Source of the DNA: Muribaculaceae bacterium
GTDB lineage: Bacteria; Bacteroidota; Bacteroidia; Bacteroidales; Muribaculaceae
NCBI GenBank assembly: GCA_029071345.1
Contig: JAIEAO010000152.1
Location: 1-35,927 of the forward strand
Direction: 5' to 3'
Length of the DNA: 35,927 nucleotides
Shown piece by piece: positions 32,526 to 35,927 of this stretch (position 1 is the first letter of the stretch; every line of letters starts with the position of its first letter). Below the pieces are notes generated by a model. The model had not been told where the DNA came from. It did not search any database and saw only the letters and a program-made list of their open reading frames with translations. The translations under genes and the position numbers were made by a program.

Positions 32526-32558
32526 TTTGCTTATTAAATGTATTCTTCACTATATTTG
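32526..32558 (+). promoter_or_regulatory. Candidate Bacteroidetes housekeeping-type promoter for the downstream GH3 gene
   Basis: TTTG-N21-TATATTTG, exact match to TTTG / TAnnTTTG, 25 bp upstream of the ATG at 32584. Confidence 0.6.
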
Positions 32559-32583
32559 CAGCATTTAAAATTGATACATATAT

Positions 32584-34842
32584 ATGAATTCGTTTATCAA
32601 ATTCTCGGGTCTTGTTTTTGCGGCTGTGGTGACTTCCATATTCTCGTATGCCGCAACCCCGATTTATCTGGATGAAAAGCAACCTCTGGAGACGAGGGTT
32701 CAGTATGCTTTATCCCGTCTGACAACCTCAGAAAAGATTGCCCTTATCCATGCGCAAAGCAAATTCAGTTCTCCGGGTGTAGCAAGGTTAGGTATTCCGG
32801 AGGTTTGGTGCACTGACGGGCCTCATGGGATTCGTCCTGATGTTCTTTGGGATGAATGGAATCAGGCCGGCGCCACCAATGACTCATGCGTGGCTTTCCC
32901 GGCTCTCACCTGTCTCGCGGCAACTTGGAATCCTGAAATGGGATACCTCTACGGGAAATCAATCGGAGAGGAGGCCAGATACCGTAAAAAGACAGTTCTG
33001 CTCGGCCCGGGTGTAAACATCTACCGCACTCCTTTAAACGGTAGAAATTTTGAATACATGGGTGAAGATCCTTATCTCGCAGCTCAAATGGTAGCGCCAT
33101 ACGTGCGGGGAGTGCAGCAAAACGGAGTGGCTGCCTGCGTTAAGCATTATGCTTTGAATAATCAGGAGGTTAACCGTTCTCATGTAAACGTTATCGTTGA
33201 TGACCGCACCTTACACGAGATTTACCTTCCTGCTTTCAAGTCGGCTGTCAAGGATGGTAAAGCCTGGGCAATTATGCCGGGTTATAATAAGTATGACGGT
33301 GACCATGCTTGTGAAAACCCTAAACTTCTGCTTGATATTCTCAAAGGGGATTGGGGCTTCGATGGAGTTGCAATCAGTGACTGGGGAGCGGTTCATAACA
33401 CGGAGAAAGTGGCGCCGAATGGCCTTGATATGGAATTTGGTTCATGGACTAATGGCCTGGATTGGGGCACGAGCAATGCATACGATAATTACTTTCTTGC
33501 CAAACCATACGAGAGACTTTTGAATGAGGGGAAACTCGATATTAAGGATCTCGATGACAAGGCGGCCCGTGTACTTCGTCTGATATTCAGAACTGAAATG
33601 GATCGCAACCGTCCATTCGGATCCATGAACAGCGATGAGCATTATGCGGCCGCACGAAAGATTGCCGGAGAAGGAATTGTTCTGTTGAAAAATAATCGAT
33701 CACTGCTGCCCGTTGTGCCGGAGTCGGTTAAGAATATTCTTGTCGTAGGCGAAAATGCAATCAAAATGATGACGGTAGGCGGCGGTTCGTCATCTCTTAA
33801 GGTCCAGAAAGAGATTCTGCCCCTTGATGGCATTAAGGAACGTGCTGCCAAAGATGGGATCAATGTAGTGTTCGAAAGAGGGTACGTTGGCGACATAACC
33901 GGTGAATACAATGGTGTAACGACAGGGCAGGATCTCAAGGATTCCCGCTCTTCAGAACAATTGATTGCAGATGCGGTGAAAGCGGCCAAAGATGCGGATA
34001 TTGTAATATTCATCGGAGGTCTGAATAAATCTAATCATCAGGATGCAGAAGGTTGCGACAGAAATGAATATCCACTCCCTTATAATCAAAATGAGGTAAT
34101 ATCGGCCCTTGCCGCAGCCAATCCCAATCTTGTGGTGGTATCCCTTACAGGAAATGCTTATTCCATGCCTTGGCTTGATCGGGTACCTGCCGTGGTTCAA
34201 GGATGGTATATTGGCTCTGAATCGGGCGAGGCACTTGCTGATGTAATCTTTGGCGATGTCAATCCCTCCGGCAAATTGCCCTTCACCTTTGCCAAAGCGA
34301 TCACTGATTTTGCGCCTCATGCAACAAACGACAGCACAATGTATCCCGGCGTGAATAGGGAGGTGAACTATAAGGAAGGCCTCAATATCGGTTATCGTCA
34401 CACCGACAGGAAGCCCGGAAGAGTGAATTTTGCGTTCGGACACGGTCTGAGTTTTTCTACTTTCAATATTGGCAAACCGGAGTTGAATGATATGGATGAC
34501 GATGACGAGACAACATTTACAATATCTGTGCCGGTGACAAACACGGGCAACCGGACTGGCTCCGAAGTCGTTCAGGCCTACGTTCATGATGTCAAGAGCA
34601 GTGTATACCGTCCTGTCAAAGAACTTAAGGCATTCGGGAAGGTTTCATTAAATCCCGGAGAGACTAAGAATGTCAGCCTCTCATTTGATAAAAACTCATT
34701 TGCGTTCTATAATCCTGACACAAACAAATGGACAGTCGAGCCCGGTAAATTCGAGATTCTTATCGGCAATGCATCTGACAACATCTCCCAAAAGATACCT
34801 GTGAAAATAAACCGCGCGATGACATGGAGCGATGCAGATTAA
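32584..34842 (+). CDS. Glycoside hydrolase family 3 protein (beta-glucosidase-type)
   Basis: 752 aa; VWCTDGPHGIRPD, AACVKHYALNNQEVNR, FDGVAISDWGAVHNT (nucleophile region) and C-terminal FnIII-like domain; cleavable signal peptide. Confidence 0.92.
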   Translation: MNSFIKFSGLVFAAVVTSIFSYAATPIYLDEKQPLETRVQYALSRLTTSEKIALIHAQSKFSSPGVARLGIPEVWCTDGPHGIRPDVLWDEWNQAGATNDSCVAFPALTCLAATWNPEMGYLYGKSIGEEARYRKKTVLLGPGVNIYRTPLNGRNFEYMGEDPYLAAQMVAPYVRGVQQNGVAACVKHYALNNQEVNRSHVNVIVDDRTLHEIYLPAFKSAVKDGKAWAIMPGYNKYDGDHACENPKLLLDILKGDWGFDGVAISDWGAVHNTEKVAPNGLDMEFGSWTNGLDWGTSNAYDNYFLAKPYERLLNEGKLDIKDLDDKAARVLRLIFRTEMDRNRPFGSMNSDEHYAAARKIAGEGIVLLKNNRSLLPVVPESVKNILVVGENAIKMMTVGGGSSSLKVQKEILPLDGIKERAAKDGINVVFERGYVGDITGEYNGVTTGQDLKDSRSSEQLIADAVKAAKDADIVIFIGGLNKSNHQDAEGCDRNEYPLPYNQNEVISALAAANPNLVVVSLTGNAYSMPWLDRVPAVVQGWYIGSESGEALADVIFGDVNPSGKLPFTFAKAITDFAPHATNDSTMYPGVNREVNYKEGLNIGYRHTDRKPGRVNFAFGHGLSFSTFNIGKPELNDMDDDDETTFTISVPVTNTGNRTGSEVVQAYVHDVKSSVYRPVKELKAFGKVSLNPGETKNVSLSFDKNSFAFYNPDTNKWTVEPGKFEILIGNASDNISQKIPVKINRAMTWSDAD

Positions 34843-34897
34843 TGCCCGATGAGTTAATTCTGAAAACTGGAAACCGATAACTGAAAACTAAAAATAA

Positions 34898-35761
34898 ATG
34901 AAACGAATTGCGAAGATTGCTATGTCGATGCTCGCGCTCGGTTGCATAACAATGTCAGCCGCAGAGCCAATGAAAATCAAATTATGGTCCAACGGCGCTC
35001 CAACGAAAAATGGTCTTGAAGGCACTGAAGAGCGTTGGGAGGGTGCTAAGGTATATGAAGTATCAGAGCCCGAGCTATGGGTGTATCAAGCCGAAAAACC
35101 TAACGGTATGGCTGTTATCGCTTGCCCGGGTGGTGGCTATAAATACTTGTCTACCGACAATGAGGGCACAATGTTTATCGATTGGATGAATGAGCGCGGC
35201 ATCACTTTCGCCATCCTTAAATACCGGTTGCCTAATGGTCATTCGGAGGTACCGCTGGAGGATGCCCGCCGTGCGATGGAGATAATGCGCACACAAGGGA
35301 AAGAATACGGTGTTAACCCTAACGAGATCGGAATTATGGGCAGCTCAGCCGGAGGTCACCTTGCCGCTACGCTTGCCACAATGTACGGCTTACCCATGTA
35401 TCGCCCCGACTTCCAGATACTTCTCTATCCCGTAATCACTATGACCGACAAGACGCACAAAGGATCGCGTTCCAATCTTTTAGGTGAAAATCCGACTGCC
35501 GGGGAGATAGAGAAATATAGTCTCGAAAACCGCGTAGATGCGCAGACTCCTCCTGCCTTTATCATCCTCGCCTCAGACGACAATGCCGTCAAACCGATCA
35601 ATTCCCTGCGTTATGCCGAAAAACTGCAGGAAAACAAAGTACCTTATTCACTTCATATCTACCCCAGCGGTGGACATGGTTTCGGATTCCGCGACACCTA
35701 TCAATATAAACCTCAATGGAGCGCGGAATTAGATCGCTGGTTGAAATCATTACAAAAATAA
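34898..35761 (+). CDS. Secreted alpha/beta-hydrolase carbohydrate esterase-like protein (acetyl-xylan esterase/deacetylase type)
   Basis: 287 aa; signal peptide; VIACPGGGYKYLS oxyanion-type motif, GIMGSSAGGHLAATLA nucleophile elbow, ASDDNAVKP and GGHGFGF catalytic Asp/His. Confidence 0.85.
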   Translation: MKRIAKIAMSMLALGCITMSAAEPMKIKLWSNGAPTKNGLEGTEERWEGAKVYEVSEPELWVYQAEKPNGMAVIACPGGGYKYLSTDNEGTMFIDWMNERGITFAILKYRLPNGHSEVPLEDARRAMEIMRTQGKEYGVNPNEIGIMGSSAGGHLAATLATMYGLPMYRPDFQILLYPVITMTDKTHKGSRSNLLGENPTAGEIEKYSLENRVDAQTPPAFIILASDDNAVKPINSLRYAEKLQENKVPYSLHIYPSGGHGFGFRDTYQYKPQWSAELDRWLKSLQK

Positions 35762-35776
35762 ATACCCATTAAACCC

Positions 35777-35813
35777 AAAGACTTCGGCTCAAAACCGGAG
35801 TCTTTATTATTTT
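35777..35813 (+). terminator. Rho-independent terminator at the end of the locus
   Basis: AAAGACTTCGG (35777-35787) / CCGGAGTCTTT (35795-35805) with a 7-nt loop, followed by ATTATTTT. Confidence 0.8.
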
Positions 35814-35846
35814 CATGGGGATAAAGTTATTTTCAGGGGAATAAAA
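35807..35846 (+). repeat. Imperfect tandem repeat, 2 x 20 bp
   Basis: TTATTTTCATGGGGATAAAG / TTATTTTCAGGGGAATAAAA; 17/20 identical, directly adjacent. Confidence 0.75.
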
Positions 35847-35854
35847 AAGAAGAC

Positions 35855-35916
35855 CTAATGGACATTTTGAGTGATGAAAATGTCTCTAAAAATCACTAAT
35901 GGACATTTCGGGTGAT
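35855..35916 (+). repeat. Direct repeats of 21 bp spaced 41 bp apart, with an embedded inverted repeat (possible mobile-element end)
   Basis: CTAATGGACATTTTGAGTGAT (35855-35875) and CTAATGGACATTTCGGGTGAT (35896-35916), 19/21 identical; inverted repeat GACATTTT (35861-35868) / AAAATGTC (35877-35884). Confidence 0.7.
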
Positions 35917-35927
35917 ATTCTCCATTT

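Noticed and set aside
34860-34889. Direct repeat CTGAAAACT twice, 21 bp apart, upstream of the esterase gene
   Set aside because: Short, A-rich and unsupported by other copies; may be chance.

Overview
This looks like a Bacteroidota (Bacteroidales-like) chromosome segment carrying one large carbohydrate-utilisation locus. From left to right it contains: (i) the 3' end of a group II intron (maturase C-terminus plus domain V/VI-like RNA), absent from the supplied ORF track; (ii) a minus-strand L-rhamnose catabolic operon, rhaB-rhaA-rhaT-rhaD; (iii) a minus-strand unit encoding two fimbrillin-like lipoproteins, an ECF sigma factor, a FecR-type anti-sigma factor and a GH3; (iv) a plus-strand array of a GH63-like and a GH99/WbsX-like secreted protein, SusC (with STN domain), SusD, a GH30-like lipoprotein, a large internally duplicated lipoprotein of unknown family, a small secreted protein with a T9SS-like C-terminus, GH31, GH36, GH2, GH3 and an alpha/beta-hydrolase esterase; (v) clustered short repeats at the right edge that resemble a mobile-element end. 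The strongest non-coding observation is a 27-bp bipartite motif, (G/A)ATGTGTG-N12-AATCGCC followed by an AT-rich TTATA-like stretch. It occurs four times with an identical 12-nt spacer, always in an intergenic position just upstream of a gene of this locus: 11804-11830 (-), 11877-11903 (+), 14708-14734 (+) and 23956-23982 (+). I propose it is the promoter recognised by the locus's own ECF sigma factor, which would make the sigma operon autoregulated. The best protein candidate for novelty is the 817-aa lipoprotein at 21462-23915, which carries a visible internal duplication. All functional calls come from reading the sequence; no database search was run.
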